This document shows, piece after piece, positions 1 through 10,311 of a stretch of 49,362 bases of DNA. Numbering within the stretch: the stretch's first letter is position 1; the number at the start of each line of letters is the position of its first letter. Source of the DNA: Solirubrobacteraceae bacterium (GTDB taxonomy: Bacteria; Actinomycetota; Thermoleophilia; Solirubrobacterales; Solirubrobacteraceae); NCBI GenBank assembly GCA_025451035.1, contig JANWLE010000008.1, positions 1 to 49,362 on the forward strand. The letters are read 5' to 3'. The notes beneath the pieces are model-generated. The model was not told the DNA's origin, did not search any database, and was given only the letters and a program-made list of their open reading frames with translations. A program made the translations under genes and the position numbers.

Positions 1-112
1 CCACAACTTCCGCAGACTCAGAATCCGCTACGAGCGTGACCCCGACATGCACACCGCATTCCTCACGCTCGCCTGCAGCATCCTCTGCTGGCGACGCCTC
101 AACTCATTTTGA
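1..112 (+). mobile_element. 3' end of IS5-like transposase (partial)
   Basis: Reading from base 2, the frame encodes the last 36 residues of a protein that begins with HNFRRLRIRYER, continues through DMHTAFLTLACSI and ends CWRRLNSF, with a TGA at 110-112. The pattern HNFRRLRIRYER-x-DxHxAFLxLxCxxxCWRRL is the C-terminal signature of DDE transposases of the IS5 superfamily (IS427-like) that are common in actinomycetes. The catalytic part lies outside the window. The IS right end should fall within the 29 bases between this stop and the hxlR stop at 142. Family assignment is by recall of the motif; the IS name cannot be given. Confidence 0.75.
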
Positions 113-141
113 AAGACCTTCTAAGTGCTGAGTAGGTTGGT

Positions 142-459
142 CTATCCTTCGGCGTAGGCGCGCATCGCCTCGATGATCGGGGCCAGGCGCCGTCCGCGAG
201 GCGTGAGCCTGTACTCGACGGTCGGCGGGCTGGTCGGAAGAACCGTGCGCTCGACCAGGCCGACGTCCTGAAGGTCGCGTAGGCGCTCTGAAAGCATCCG
301 CGGCGAGATGCCATCGACCGCCTCGGCGAATTCGTTGAAGCGCAGCGCGCCGGCCAGGGCGGCGTAGATGATCGAAAGTTGCCAGCGTCGCTCCAGGAGA
401 TCCGCGGCCTGGCGTACGTGCACCGGAACCGGCTGGCACCTTTGCGGCCTGGACGCCAT
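142..459 (-). CDS. HxlR-family winged-helix transcriptional regulator
   Basis: A 105-residue HxlR-type DNA-binding protein. It shows the family layout: an N-terminal CQPVPVHVRQAADLLERRW helix, the RFNEF...ISPRMLSERLRDLQDVGLVER recognition region and the YRLTPRGRRLAPII wing and dimer helix. The usual leading Cys is at about residue 8, as in redox- or electrophile-sensing members, though sensing is only an inference. It starts 16 nt after the lon stop on the same strand, and a GGAGGG Shine-Dalgarno overlaps the lon 3' end, so it is probably co-transcribed with lon. The protein stops soon after the last helix. The adjoining IS end on the other strand may have trimmed its C-terminus. Target genes are unknown. 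Confidence 0.85.
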   Translation of the reverse strand: MASRPQRCQPVPVHVRQAADLLERRWQLSIIYAALAGALRFNEFAEAVDGISPRMLSERLRDLQDVGLVERTVLPTSPPTVEYRLTPRGRRLAPIIEAMRAYAEG

Positions 460-475
460 GCGAGAAGGCCCTCCG

Positions 476-2815
<2,340 letters not shown>

Positions 2816-2853
2816 TAGATATACGCTCCAAATGAGCTTACGAAACAGTAGTT

Positions 2854-2882
2854 AGTATAGTCTCGTTTTTGGGTGGTTTCAA
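2854..2882 (-). promoter_or_regulatory. Promoter of lon (TTGAAA-N17-TATACT)
   Basis: On the minus strand a -35 box TTGAAA (2882-2877) and a -10 box TATACT (2859-2854) are separated by exactly 17 nt. The expected start of transcription is near 2847, about 32 nt before the lon ATG. This is the closest match to the housekeeping consensus in the window and stands in an AT-rich patch that is unusual for this sequence. Confidence 0.8.
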
Positions 2883-3062
2883 CTCCCACGCGAGGCGGGC
2901 TGGTGCCCCTCATCTGAGGCCGCGCTCTCAGTGGTTTGGGCGATGGCGCAGGGGCGGGCCTGGCGCCTGTACACCCCGGCGGCCAGCCGCCCTTTCTCGC
3001 GCCTAGCCGCGCTTTTGCCGCGCGTCGCGATCGGGCGGTTTTGCGCTGGTGAGCGAGTCTCG

Positions 3063-4022
3063 CTATGGCTGGCCGGCACGATCGTCGAAGCGCACCTCGA
3101 TGTGCTCGTCGCTGGAGCGGTTCTGTGCCAGTGCGCTGGCGCGCAACGCGCGCTTGTCGGCCTCCAGCAGCTCCGCTGAAAAGAGACTACGCGGCCAGAA
3201 TTTGCGGTCGAGCACGACGTTTAGCTCCGCTGCCAGCAGCGTCAGCTGTGCCCCGAGATACAGCCACGCCAACAGACCGAGCACCAGCGCGAAAGTCCCG
3301 TACAGCGGGCCGTTGTGTTTGAGCTCATGTCCGATGTAGAGGCCGCCGAGGAACTGCAGTAGCTGCCACAGCGCCGCTGCGAGCAGTGCCCCCGGCAACA
3401 GCTGCCTCAAGCGCAGCTTCGTCGCGGTGAGCAGCTTGAAGATGGTGGAAAACAAGGCGAGGTTGAACGCGAAGGCCACCGCGGTCGCGACGATCACCTC
3501 GAGTGGACCGTGCGTCGCAGTGCCGAGCGACCCGCCGATCACGGTCGAAGCGATCGTGAGCAGGGCGAGGATCGCGAGCACGCGCAGACCACGCACTCGA
3601 CTCATCAGAAAGTCCGGGCGGCCTGTGAAGGGGACGCCCCAGATCCGATTGAACGCGACCTGCGCGATGTTCGTGATCGCCAGCCCGCCGAGCATGGTGA
3701 GCGCCAGCCCTACTGCGAGCGCGACCCCGCTGCCCGACAGTGAGTGCAGCCGTAGCTGATCCTCGATCAGCGGAAACTGGCCGAGCGTCCCTTTGACGAT
3801 CTGCTCCTTCAGGCCCGGGTCGCCCTCCAGCACGAAGCCGAGCACCGTCACGAACACCAGCAGCAGCGGAAACATCGAGACGAACCCGTAGTAGGCGATC
3901 AGCGCGGCCAGCTGTCCGCCCTGGTCTTCGGCGTACTTCTTGACCACTGCGAGCGTGACGGCGAGAGCCCGTTGGCGTTGCTGGTAGCGGTCGATCGCCT
4001 GGAGGTGGTCGCTGAGGCCCAT
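3063..4022 (-). CDS. YihY/BrkB-family inner membrane protein
   Basis: A 319-residue polytopic membrane protein of the YihY/virulence factor BrkB family (once wrongly called ribonuclease BN). About six hydrophobic segments are visible, including the signature first segment LAALIAYYGFVSMFPLLLVF (about 38-57) and the family-typical LGGLAITNIAQVAFNRIW region (about 111-128). Later segments follow near 150-195 and 210-265. The polar C-terminus is predicted cytoplasmic. The biochemical role of the family is not settled; transport has been proposed. It is transcribed away from the sigma-factor/type IV secretion operon, with a 92-bp divergent gap. The 180 bases between its stop and the lon promoter hold no gene I can support. 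Confidence 0.9.
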   Translation of the reverse strand: MGLSDHLQAIDRYQQRQRALAVTLAVVKKYAEDQGGQLAALIAYYGFVSMFPLLLVFVTVLGFVLEGDPGLKEQIVKGTLGQFPLIEDQLRLHSLSGSGVALAVGLALTMLGGLAITNIAQVAFNRIWGVPFTGRPDFLMSRVRGLRVLAILALLTIASTVIGGSLGTATHGPLEVIVATAVAFAFNLALFSTIFKLLTATKLRLRQLLPGALLAAALWQLLQFLGGLYIGHELKHNGPLYGTFALVLGLLAWLYLGAQLTLLAAELNVVLDRKFWPRSLFSAELLEADKRALRASALAQNRSSDEHIEVRFDDRAGQP

Positions 4023-4114
4023 GGCTAGGCGGCGAACGACACGCGCACCGTGCCGCAGGTCGCATCACGCGACTGGGAGGGGGGTGTCTTTACCGCTTCT
4101 CTCGACATCGAGGT

Positions 4115-4786
4115 GTGCATACCCAATCTGCCACAGACCGACCACTCAGCAACGAGAGCTGGACGCTACGCTGCCATCGCGCCCGCGGCCACCACGACCC
4201 CGCCGAGGACGTCGCGGCCGTCGCGCAAGCCAAGCGCGAGATCCTGCTGCGAGCCTACCGTCACTGGCTGCGGCGCGAGGATCTCGAGGACTGCTACAGC
4301 CAGGCGACGCTCGAGTTGATCGCCCGCGCCAGGCGCGGCGGAAGCTTCTCTGGCCAGGCACACATCGCCAATGCGCTCGAGCAGAAGTTCCTCTCTCGCA
4401 TACACGACCGCCGCCGTGCGCTATCGGGGCGCAGTGCGATGGAGGCAGCGCTAGACGGGGCGCTGCAGCTGGGCGAGCCGAGCACTGGCGGGGTGGACGT
4501 CGCGGACGTGACCGCCGGTACCGAGGAGCGCGTCGCCGGGCGTCTCGAGCTGCGCCGCGTGCGCAAGGCCGCCGAGCAACTGACAGACGACCAGAGGCTC
4601 GTGCTCGCGTGCCAGGTCGCGCTGGACATGAGCTGCAGAGAGTTCTGCGAGCGCTTTGGCTGGTCACCCGAGAAGTACCGCAAGGTGGCGCAGCGCGGAC
4701 GCAGCCGACTGAGGGTCCTTACCCGCTACGAGCGTGTCCCCATGGTCACGCTCACGTCGGAGGGGAACTCGAGGACCCACCTATGA
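4115..4786 (+). CDS. Sigma-70-like (ECF-type) RNA polymerase sigma factor
   Basis: A 223-residue protein with a region-2-like segment around residues 45-85 (LLRAYRHWLRREDLEDCYSQ, recalling the DLEDxxQ pattern of ECF sigmas). It also has a region-4 helix-turn-helix at about 155-205 (LTDDQRLVLACQ, followed by SCREFCERFGWSPEKYRKV and a basic helix). Regions 1 and 3 are absent, as in group IV sigmas. The GTG start at 4115 gives a rather low-GC3 first ten codons, so the true start could be slightly downstream. It heads a same-strand operon with the type IV secretion-like genes, so it may control them; that is inference. No classical anti-sigma domain is seen next to it, although the next protein has one membrane span. 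Confidence 0.7.
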   Translation: MHTQSATDRPLSNESWTLRCHRARGHHDPAEDVAAVAQAKREILLRAYRHWLRREDLEDCYSQATLELIARARRGGSFSGQAHIANALEQKFLSRIHDRRRALSGRSAMEAALDGALQLGEPSTGGVDVADVTAGTEERVAGRLELRRVRKAAEQLTDDQRLVLACQVALDMSCREFCERFGWSPEKYRKVAQRGRSRLRVLTRYERVPMVTLTSEGNSRTHL

Positions 4787-4968
4787 ATATCAACCTCTCC
4801 GCTCATAGGCGCGTCCTAAGGGACGCCGGTGGCCGCTCGCACGGACAGTCGCACGGTGTTTCCACCCAGAGCGCAAGCGCCCGGGGGCTGGGGTCATCCC
4901 CACCCAGTCCTCGGTCGCTTGCGCGGCATAAAGCTCGATCTCCCGAAAGCCATGTTCACACGACGTGA
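4783..4968 (+). CDS. Possible small ORF after the sigma factor
   Basis: An ATG overlaps the sigma-factor stop in an ATGA arrangement and opens a 61-codon frame beginning MNINLSAHRR. It ends 17 bases into the next gene if that gene starts at 4952. The peptide is rich in Ser, Arg, His and Gly with no recognisable domain. The stop-start overlap is the main argument for it. Its composition and a longer competing frame in the same bases argue against. Treat as a low-confidence candidate. Confidence 0.2.
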   Translation: MNINLSAHRRVLRDAGGRSHGQSHGVSTQSASARGLGSSPPSPRSLARHKARSPESHVHTT

Positions 4969-5773
4969 ACCGCGCGAGGTCTATCGCGTCTACGGCGAGG
5001 ACGAGCTCTTCGCCGAAGACCAGCCATCGTTCGATTCGGACCCGATGGCGGCCCCTGCGGAGCCCGTGGCCGCACACGATCCCGACTCGGTGTTCTCACC
5101 CGAATACACCGCCATCCCCGAGCCCTTCATGCAGGCCGCGGCGACCGAGACATTTGCCCCCGGGCACGCTCAGCCGCACCGTGCCCCGGCTGGCGATGAG
5201 CTCAGGCAGGCCCCCGAAGCCTGGGAGCAGCCCCGGCCACTGGCGGCAGAGGATCCCTACGGCTCGCTGCCGCCGCGCTCACCTTTGATCGCCACGCAGC
5301 GAAGCTCCAGCAGCCGCACCATCGGCATCGCGGCGCTCGCGGTGATCATCGGCTTGATCGTCGGGCTGCTCGCTGTCAGCGCCCTCCGTTCAGGGGCCAG
5401 CTCGCACGCTCCCGTAGCCTCAACTCAAACCCAGCCGCATACCCCACAGGTGGCAACGCCGCCCGCCGGCGTCGCTCACCCCACGGCCGCGAAAGCACAA
5501 GCGCCCCACCACGCTGCGCCGGCGGCGCGCGCCAAGGCGCATCCGCGTGTGCGCACACGAGCCCGCACGACGCATTCGGTCTACAGGCCTGCAGCCGCGG
5601 CGAGACAGCACCTCGGGCGGGCCCCGGCGCCGACGCGCACGGTCGCCCCGGCGCCGAGCCAGGCTCCCCCCGCGCCCGTCGTCGCGCCCTCCGCCGCTAT
5701 CAGCGCGCCAGCGGTGAGATACATCCCGCCGTCGCCTTCCTCCGGTGGCATGGAGTTCGGCTTTGAGCACTGA
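4952..5773 (+). CDS. Single-pass membrane protein, Ala/Pro-rich, unknown function
   Basis: Starting at ATG 4952 the product has 273 residues. It has a cytoplasmic N-terminus beginning MFTRREPREVYRVYGEDELF, a Pro/Glu-rich stretch, one membrane helix at about 123-145 (TIGIAALAVIIGLIVGLLAV) and a long Ala/Pro/His/Arg-rich outer region with little predicted structure. A GTG at 4829 with an AAGGGA sequence 5 nt upstream would add 41 residues. The bases between the two have weak third-position GC, so the ATG is preferred. I do not recognise a family. It lies between the sigma factor and the TcpC-like gene and ends 6 nt before the latter, so it probably belongs to the secretion complex or anchors a regulator at the membrane. 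Confidence 0.65.
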   Translation: MFTRREPREVYRVYGEDELFAEDQPSFDSDPMAAPAEPVAAHDPDSVFSPEYTAIPEPFMQAAATETFAPGHAQPHRAPAGDELRQAPEAWEQPRPLAAEDPYGSLPPRSPLIATQRSSSSRTIGIAALAVIIGLIVGLLAVSALRSGASSHAPVASTQTQPHTPQVATPPAGVAHPTAAKAQAPHHAAPAARAKAHPRVRTRARTTHSVYRPAAAARQHLGRAPAPTRTVAPAPSQAPPAPVVAPSAAISAPAVRYIPPSPSSGGMEFGFEH

Positions 5774-5779
5774 GCAGCG

Positions 5780-6628
5780 ATGTCCGCGCGGGCGTCAGTA
5801 ACCGTTACAACGAGGCCGCTGTGGCGCATACGGTTGAGTCGCGAGCTGCCTCGCTACACGCTGTATGCGCTTGCGGTATGGGGATTGCTCGCCAGTGCCC
5901 GCTACGCGATAGCGCCACCGAAACCGCCGGCGCCAAAGCTGGCGCACACAGAAACGACAGACCGCGCCGCCGAAGGCTTCGCGACGTTGTTCGCACGCAG
6001 ATACCTCAGCTGGAATGCCAGCCAGCCGGAAGCCTACCGGCGGGAACTCGAGACCTACCTGGGTGAAGATGGCGCGCAAACGGCGATCCAGCTGCCGCGC
6101 AGTGGCGAGCAGCAGGTGCAGTGGGCGCAGGTCGTCCAAAGCCGCGAAGGGCAGGGGCGACAGCGCGTCTACACGGTCGCCGCACAGACCGACAGCGCCG
6201 GTCTCCTGTACCTCGCGGTCAGCGTCCTGCGCAAGCCGGAAGGCGGCCTTGCGCTGGCGAGCTTCCCGGCCTTCGTCGGCGCGCCCGCAGCCACCTCGCT
6301 CGACAATGTTCTCGAACGTTTCCACGACGTCGAAGAACCGGCGCTGCAGACAGTCGTCAAGCGCGCTCTGCACAACTATCTCGCCGACTCCGCCTCAGAG
6401 CTCGCCGCTGACCTGACGAGCGAAGCGGAAGTCTCGCTGCCGGGCCTTGAATTGACGCTCCAGTCGCTGCAGCAGTTGAAGTGGCTGCCAGGCCACGGCT
6501 CGGTGTTCGCGGTCGTGACGGCCAGCGATGTGCGCGGAGCCGCCTACACCCTCACCTATCAGCTCGACGTGTCCTACACGCAGGGCCGGTGGGAGATCTC
6601 AGCAATCCAAATGAACCCCGACACCTAA
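5780..6628 (+). CDS. TcpC/VirB8-like conjugation protein
   Basis: A 282-residue protein with a short basic N-terminus, a single membrane helix at about 27-45 and a large extracellular part. The outer part resembles the tandem NTF2-like domains of TcpC, the VirB8 counterpart of Gram-positive conjugation systems (Tn916 Orf13, pCW3 TcpC). Recognisable points are the FATLFARRYLSWN helix after the membrane span, the PAFVGAP linker between domains and the C-terminal domain ending in RWEISAIQMNP. Family members trimerise and scaffold the translocation channel. It is transcribed with the following tcpD-, tcpE-, tcpF- and tcpH-like genes. Domain matching is by pattern recall and needs a profile search. 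Confidence 0.75.
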   Translation: MSARASVTVTTRPLWRIRLSRELPRYTLYALAVWGLLASARYAIAPPKPPAPKLAHTETTDRAAEGFATLFARRYLSWNASQPEAYRRELETYLGEDGAQTAIQLPRSGEQQVQWAQVVQSREGQGRQRVYTVAAQTDSAGLLYLAVSVLRKPEGGLALASFPAFVGAPAATSLDNVLERFHDVEEPALQTVVKRALHNYLADSASELAADLTSEAEVSLPGLELTLQSLQQLKWLPGHGSVFAVVTASDVRGAAYTLTYQLDVSYTQGRWEISAIQMNPDT

Positions 6629-6643
6629 AGCAAAGGAGCCAAG

Positions 6644-7066
6644 ATGAACATCGCAGAGCCTCGCCCAGCCGCGAGGGTAAATCTCTCGCTGAGAATGGCA
6701 TCGATCACCGCGGGAGCGTTGATCGCGTTGCTACTCGCCTGTAGCTGTGTGGCGCCGATCGCCGCGCACGCGTCGGGTGGAGGGAAGGTGAGCTCCACCG
6801 CGACAGCCAAGAGCGGCGGAGGCGAAGGGGGCGGCGTCACGGACCTCGAAAATGCCGCCAAAAGCGCAGGCAAGACCGGGGAGAACGTAGCCATCAGCCT
6901 AATCGGCCTGGCGCTCGCGATAGCGGCGATCGTGCTCACGTTCCGCCGCGACTTCAAGGAGGCCGCCGGCGTTGTGTTGATCGGCGGCATCGCGATCTTC
7001 CTCGCCAAGGGCGTGGGCGTCAAGGTGCTCGAAGAAACCGTCAAGTCTCTGTTCCCGGGGGCATAG
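6644..7066 (+). CDS. Small signal-peptide protein with two membrane helices (TcpD/VirB2-like)
   Basis: A 140-residue protein. It has a signal peptide (hydrophobic core about 20-38, likely cleavage after AHA at residue 43), a Gly/Ser-rich spacer and two hydrophobic segments at about 82-100 and 107-125 joined by a short charged turn (RRDFKE). This topology is that of VirB2-type pilins and of the small TcpD/Orf19 proteins of Gram-positive type IV systems. There is no sequence motif that proves homology. A strong AAAGGAG Shine-Dalgarno precedes the ATG, stronger than at its neighbours, which suits a subunit made in excess. Position between the TcpC- and TcpE-like genes supports the reading. Confidence 0.6.
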   Translation: MNIAEPRPAARVNLSLRMASITAGALIALLLACSCVAPIAAHASGGGKVSSTATAKSGGGEGGGVTDLENAAKSAGKTGENVAISLIGLALAIAAIVLTFRRDFKEAAGVVLIGGIAIFLAKGVGVKVLEETVKSLFPGA

Positions 7067-7099
7067 CCAGCCGGCCCGGCCGACGGTGGCGGGAGAGCG

Positions 7100-7861
7100 A
7101 TGAGCAGCTCCGAGGCAGTTGAGATCCGCTCCTACCGCAAGGTGTTCGACCTCGAGCGAAGGATCTACAGGATCGATCGTTTGCGGCTGAACCCGAGCGG
7201 TGTGCCGGTGCGCGGGGTGGCCTATTTCCTACTCGCGCTGGTGGCGATGCTCGCGCTTGGCGCGCTGCCGCTCACGCGCCTGGTCACGCACATCCTGCCT
7301 TGGTACATCCGCGACCTGGGGATACCAGCCTGCCTGGCCGCGGTGATGGGCATCATCCGCGTCGAGGGGCGCCCGTTTCACATCGCGGCGATGTCCCTGG
7401 CGCGATTCACCGCAAGCCCCAAGCACCTCTCCGGTTTGCGTCCGTGCGAACCACACGGCCGCCGCTGGTACCTGTCCGAGCTGTTGTTCCTGCCGGACGG
7501 ATCGGACGCACGGCTGCGCTCCATGCGCTTCACCGGGCCCGGCGCTGCGCTGATCAACGTGCCCCACGAGCGAGCGCTGTGGCATGCGACGGTCACGCGC
7601 CGCTCACCGCGATTGACGCTGCGGCCACTGACCGCGCAGCGGCCGCTGCCCAAAGGACAGGTGATCGAGCTGCGCCGCGGCGTGTGCCTGCACGTCCACG
7701 GCTCGCCCCCCACCCGCCTGCGCTTGAGGGGCACGGGTCGAGCGAACGCGCACGGCGCGCGCGGCCACACGAGCCGAACACGCTCAAGCGCTCCCGGCCG
7801 CGGCTGCGCAGACCAGACCGCCCCGGGCGCAGCCAGGCCCATGCATTGGACCTACGAGTAA
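7100..7861 (+). CDS. TcpE-like conjugal transfer membrane protein
   Basis: A 253-residue protein whose first 100 residues match the layout of TcpE (Tn916 Orf17). It starts with a Y-x-K-V-F-x-x-x-RRIY-x-I segment at residues 12-24, then a membrane helix at about 37-57 and a second one at about 69-87, then a basic stretch. The remaining 150 residues are basic and Arg/Pro/Ser-rich and are longer than in TcpE, so an added cytoplasmic domain is likely. TcpE proteins sit with the VirB4 ATPase in the membrane complex and are small helpers whose exact role is unclear. The VirB4-like gene follows 5 nt after the stop. Confidence 0.75.
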   Translation: MSSSEAVEIRSYRKVFDLERRIYRIDRLRLNPSGVPVRGVAYFLLALVAMLALGALPLTRLVTHILPWYIRDLGIPACLAAVMGIIRVEGRPFHIAAMSLARFTASPKHLSGLRPCEPHGRRWYLSELLFLPDGSDARLRSMRFTGPGAALINVPHERALWHATVTRRSPRLTLRPLTAQRPLPKGQVIELRRGVCLHVHGSPPTRLRLRGTGRANAHGARGHTSRTRSSAPGRGCADQTAPGAARPMHWTYE

Positions 7862-7866
7862 CGCCC

Positions 7867-10311
7867 ATGCAATCGCCTATCAGCTTCGTATACGGCAACT
7901 GCGTCTTCGGACCCGGCCTGGACGATGGCTGGGCCGCCTTCGTCGCGTCGACCTCCTCCTACGACGGGCTTGCGCTGAGCGAGAAGCGCTCACGCTTCCT
8001 GGCGCTCATGGGCGCGCTCGAGAGCACTGAAGCCGACCTGCAGATCCTGCGGGTCAGCCGCCGCTGGCGCCCCGAGCACTATGCGCAGGAACTCCGCCGA
8101 GAATCCAGCGCCCTGCACGCAAGCTCGTATGAGCGCTACATCGCCGAACACTCACGCCACCTCGGCGAGGTCGGTGGGGTGCAGCCCCGCGTGTTTTTGC
8201 TGGTCAGCCTGCGCGACCCCGACCGCGACCTCGCGTCCTATGTCTCCCAGGCGGTCGAGCGTCACCCGCGCGAGTGGCTGCACGCGCTCAAGCGCGGCGT
8301 TCAGCTGCGTGACCGCCGGCTGCTGGCCGCCTCCGAGCTCGAGCGCGCGCGGGTCCGCTCCGACCAGGCCCACGCTCGCCTGGCGGACTACATATCGGTG
8401 CGTCCCGCGCGCGGCGTGGAGCTGCAGTGGCTGGTCAGACGCGCCTTCTGTCGCGGCTTGGGGGAGCCCCACGTCGACGGCCTGCACGAGCCCCGCGCGC
8501 TCGTCTTCGAGCGCAACGGCGAGGCGGTGCTCGCGCCACTGGAGGGCGATGTCATGCGCTGGATGGACGGCTACGTGGAGCACCACGGCAGGGCGCTGCG
8601 GATCCAATCGGAGCTCGGCACGAGCTGGCAGTCGCTGCTCGTGCTGGGCGCGCTGCCCGAGCGTGCGAGCTTTCCCGGAGCGCGGGTGGAGCTCATGTTC
8701 GCGCCCGTGGAAAACCTCCCGTTCGGCGTCGACTTGACGCTCAACGCCCGCTTCTTGCCGAACGAGCTGGCGCTGCGCATCGCCCGGCGCAAGATCCAAG
8801 ACGCAGACCAGATACTCAAGGCCGAGTCGGACGGCGAGCAGGGCATATCCGATCAGGGCTACGAACGCACGCAGGAGGCGCGCGATCTGTTGACCTTCCT
8901 GCAGTCCTCGAGTCGCCCGCCACTGCTGCGCGCCACTCTCTCGATAGCGATCGGCGCCACCAGCGAGCAGCAGCTGGAGGAACGGATCGAGATGTGCAGG
9001 CGCGTCTACGGCGAGATCCGCCTGCACCGCCCGCTCGGCGACCAGCTCGAGTTGTTCTGCCAGCACCTGCCCGCACAGCGCACGCGCGTCGCAGGCTACG
9101 ACGACACGCTGACGCCCGAGCAAATCGCGGCGATGATGCCGACCGCGACGCACGCCGTCGGCTCGCAGCGAGGCTTCTACCTTGGGCGCACCCTGTCTGG
9201 CTCCTCTCAGCCGGTGCGCTTCAACCTCAGGGAGGGATCGGAAAGCAACCGCAACACCGCGATCCTGTCCGTTGGGGCGCTCGGATCCGGCAAGACGACG
9301 CTCGACCAGAAGCTCAAGTACGAGGGGTTTCTACTCGGCGCGAGGATCGTCGACTGCGACCCCAAGGGCGACCACCGCTTCCATCTGCTGGACGAGGTCG
9401 CGCCGCACACCGAGTGCATCACCCTGCGACCTGATCCCGCGCTGCGCGGCGTGCTCGACCCGCTGCGCGTGGCGCCAGCCCACTTGCGTCAGGACGCCGC
9501 GGTCTCGTTCCTGCGCGATTTGCTGCCGGGTCGCGCCGAGCCCGCCTGGGAGACGGCGGTCGTCAAGGCGGTGGATGTCGTCAGCCGGCGCTCGCGAACG
9601 CCGACGTGCCTGGAGGTCGTGCACGCGCTGCGCGAAGGCGACGAGACTGACGCGCAGGTCTCAAAGACGCTCGAGGTCTACGCTCACGCCGGCCTGACCC
9701 AGCTCGGGTTCGCCGACCCGGCGATGGCGCCGCCGCCGGTCGGGCACAAGCAGGTGACCTACCTGCCGATCCGCGACCTGCCGAGCCCCGAACCAGGGAT
9801 GGCGCGCTCGGAATACTCCCAGGCCGAGCGTGTCGGAGAGCAGATCGTGCGGCTGATAGCGATGTTCGCGATGCATCTCATGGGCGCCGAGCGCGAGCGT
9901 CTGAAGCTGTTCTCCTTCGACGAGGGCTGGCGCCTGTTGAAGGACCCGATCGGCCGCACGCTGCTGGCATCGCTGCAGCGGATGGGGCGATCGGAGCTCG
10001 CGGTACCGATCATCTCCACGCAGCTGATCACCGACGCGCTGGTCGGTGAGCGCGAGTCGCTCGAGAACCTCCTGGGCGCCACGTTCATCTTCGGCATGCG
10101 CTCGGAGACCGAAGCCCGGCGCGCCCTCGCCCTGCTCGGATTGGACCCCGACGACAGGCGCATGAGCCAGCGGCTGCTCGAGTTCGAGGCCGGGCGCTGC
10201 CTGTTTCGCGATCACCGCGGCAGGGTGGAGGCGATCCAGGTAGAGGTAGTGGTTCCCTCGTTGCTGCGGGCGTTCTCCACCACGCCCCAGCCAGCCGCCA
10301 ATGCGGCCTAG
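7867..10311 (+). CDS. VirB4/TcpF-like type IV secretion ATPase
   Basis: An 814-residue ATPase of the VirB4/TraE/TcpF family that powers type IV secretion channels. The N-terminal CagE/TrbE-like half (about 1-440) precedes a RecA-like domain. The P-loop is GALGSGKTT with Lys476, and the Walker B is LFSFDEGW with Asp685-Glu686. The region between includes DCDPKGDH, typical of the family, and the C-terminus has an ISTQLITDAL motif (sensor-like) near residue 718. The ATG at 7867 was chosen because the longer upstream frame lies inside the TcpE-like gene. There are no membrane helices, so it is a cytoplasmic, membrane-associated protein. The gene overlaps the next by 11 bases. Confidence 0.92.
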   Translation: MQSPISFVYGNCVFGPGLDDGWAAFVASTSSYDGLALSEKRSRFLALMGALESTEADLQILRVSRRWRPEHYAQELRRESSALHASSYERYIAEHSRHLGEVGGVQPRVFLLVSLRDPDRDLASYVSQAVERHPREWLHALKRGVQLRDRRLLAASELERARVRSDQAHARLADYISVRPARGVELQWLVRRAFCRGLGEPHVDGLHEPRALVFERNGEAVLAPLEGDVMRWMDGYVEHHGRALRIQSELGTSWQSLLVLGALPERASFPGARVELMFAPVENLPFGVDLTLNARFLPNELALRIARRKIQDADQILKAESDGEQGISDQGYERTQEARDLLTFLQSSSRPPLLRATLSIAIGATSEQQLEERIEMCRRVYGEIRLHRPLGDQLELFCQHLPAQRTRVAGYDDTLTPEQIAAMMPTATHAVGSQRGFYLGRTLSGSSQPVRFNLREGSESNRNTAILSVGALGSGKTTLDQKLKYEGFLLGARIVDCDPKGDHRFHLLDEVAPHTECITLRPDPALRGVLDPLRVAPAHLRQDAAVSFLRDLLPGRAEPAWETAVVKAVDVVSRRSRTPTCLEVVHALREGDETDAQVSKTLEVYAHAGLTQLGFADPAMAPPPVGHKQVTYLPIRDLPSPEPGMARSEYSQAERVGEQIVRLIAMFAMHLMGAERERLKLFSFDEGWRLLKDPIGRTLLASLQRMGRSELAVPIISTQLITDALVGERESLENLLGATFIFGMRSETEARRALALLGLDPDDRRMSQRLLEFEAGRCLFRDHRGRVEAIQVEVVVPSLLRAFSTTPQPAANAA

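Noticed and set aside
2879-3079. 66-codon frame between yihY and lon.
   Set aside because: Overlaps the lon promoter and the yihY end, lacks a ribosome site and has poor coding bias.
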